Positions 21,664-21,749 of a DNA stretch of 21,749 nucleotides are shown here, piece by piece. Both the position numbers and the translations under genes were made by a program. Position 1 is the first letter of the stretch; each line of letters starts with the position of its first letter. Origin of the DNA: an uncultured Johnsonella sp. (GTDB lineage Bacteria; Bacillota; Clostridia; Lachnospirales; Lachnospiraceae); NCBI GenBank assembly GCA_905373785.1, contig CAJPUK010000026.1, forward strand, positions 1 through 21,749, written 5' to 3'. The notes under the pieces were generated by a model that was not told the origin of the DNA, made no database searches, and saw nothing but the letters and a program-made list of their open reading frames with translations.

Positions 21664-21749
21664 ATGAAAAAAGTAAAAATTATAGTATCGGCAGGCATTT
21701 TTATGATTATAGCTGTGATAATATACCTATCCATCCCTAACGACAGGAA
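21664..21749 (+). CDS. Start of a membrane-anchored or secreted protein (3' truncated by window edge)
   Basis: ATG 21664 is preceded by GGGAGAA (21650-21656) at normal spacing. The first 28 codons read MKKVKIIVSAGIFMIIAVIIY followed by LSIPNDR: a basic start and one hydrophobic helix, that is, a signal anchor or signal peptide. No lipobox cysteine is visible in the part present. Too little remains to assign a family. It follows uvrC by 52 bases without a terminator between them. Confidence 0.6.
   Translation, partial: MKKVKIIVSAGIFMIIAVIIYLSIPNDR

Overview
The window is 21.7 kb of AT-rich bacterial chromosome. The gene set (SecD-SecF fusion, YajC, Tgt, FtsH, ScpA/ScpB, UvrC, DUF1846), strong purine-rich ribosome binding sites, extended -10 promoters and codon use rich in AGA and ATA suggest a low-GC anaerobic Firmicute. 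Lachnospiraceae is the most likely family. That placement is inference from protein style; there is no rRNA here to confirm it.

Layout. 1-976: the end of scpA and all of scpB (chromosome condensation), overlapping by ATGA. 977-1225: a MITE-like repeat (copy A). 1226-3668: a bacterial PH-domain protein, then a D-2-hydroxyacid dehydrogenase and an ornithine cyclodeaminase/mu-crystallin family enzyme. 3669-5436: a repeat-bearing upstream region, then a bactofilin overlapping a membrane-anchored NlpC/P60 hydrolase. 5437-5862: an orphan IS200/IS605-type right end or omega-RNA-like element with no tnpB, lying between the two arms of a probable terminator. 5863-6377 (minus): a small GNAT protein and an HPr-like protein lacking the phospho-acceptor histidine. 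6378-6938: MITE copy B and a promoter-leader-terminator arrangement ahead of secDF. 6939-10591: secDF-tgt-yajC, closed by a very strong terminator. 10592-11148: two separate highly structured non-coding segments. 11149-13554: an unrecognised 801-residue membrane-anchored protein. 13555-13829: MITE copy C with a perfect 8-bp target duplication. 13830-17340: a small coiled-coil protein, a class I aminotransferase and ftsH. 17341-17653: the ftsH terminator and a repeat-containing non-coding stretch. 17654-19129 (minus): a DUF1846 protein. 19243-21611: a DUF1653 protein and uvrC, then the start of another membrane-anchored protein cut by the window end.

How the genes fit together. Most are housekeeping: protein export (secDF, yajC), membrane protein quality control (ftsH), tRNA queuosine modification (tgt), excision repair (uvrC) and chromosome segregation (scpAB). 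The bactofilin/NlpC pair looks like a scaffold plus a peptidoglycan hydrolase. The most unusual content lies between genes: a three-copy MITE-like family with 8-bp target duplications and a flipped hairpin tip in one copy, an orphan omega-RNA-like element, and three structured leader or intergenic RNAs I cannot assign to a known class. No CRISPR array, rRNA, tRNA or prophage was seen.
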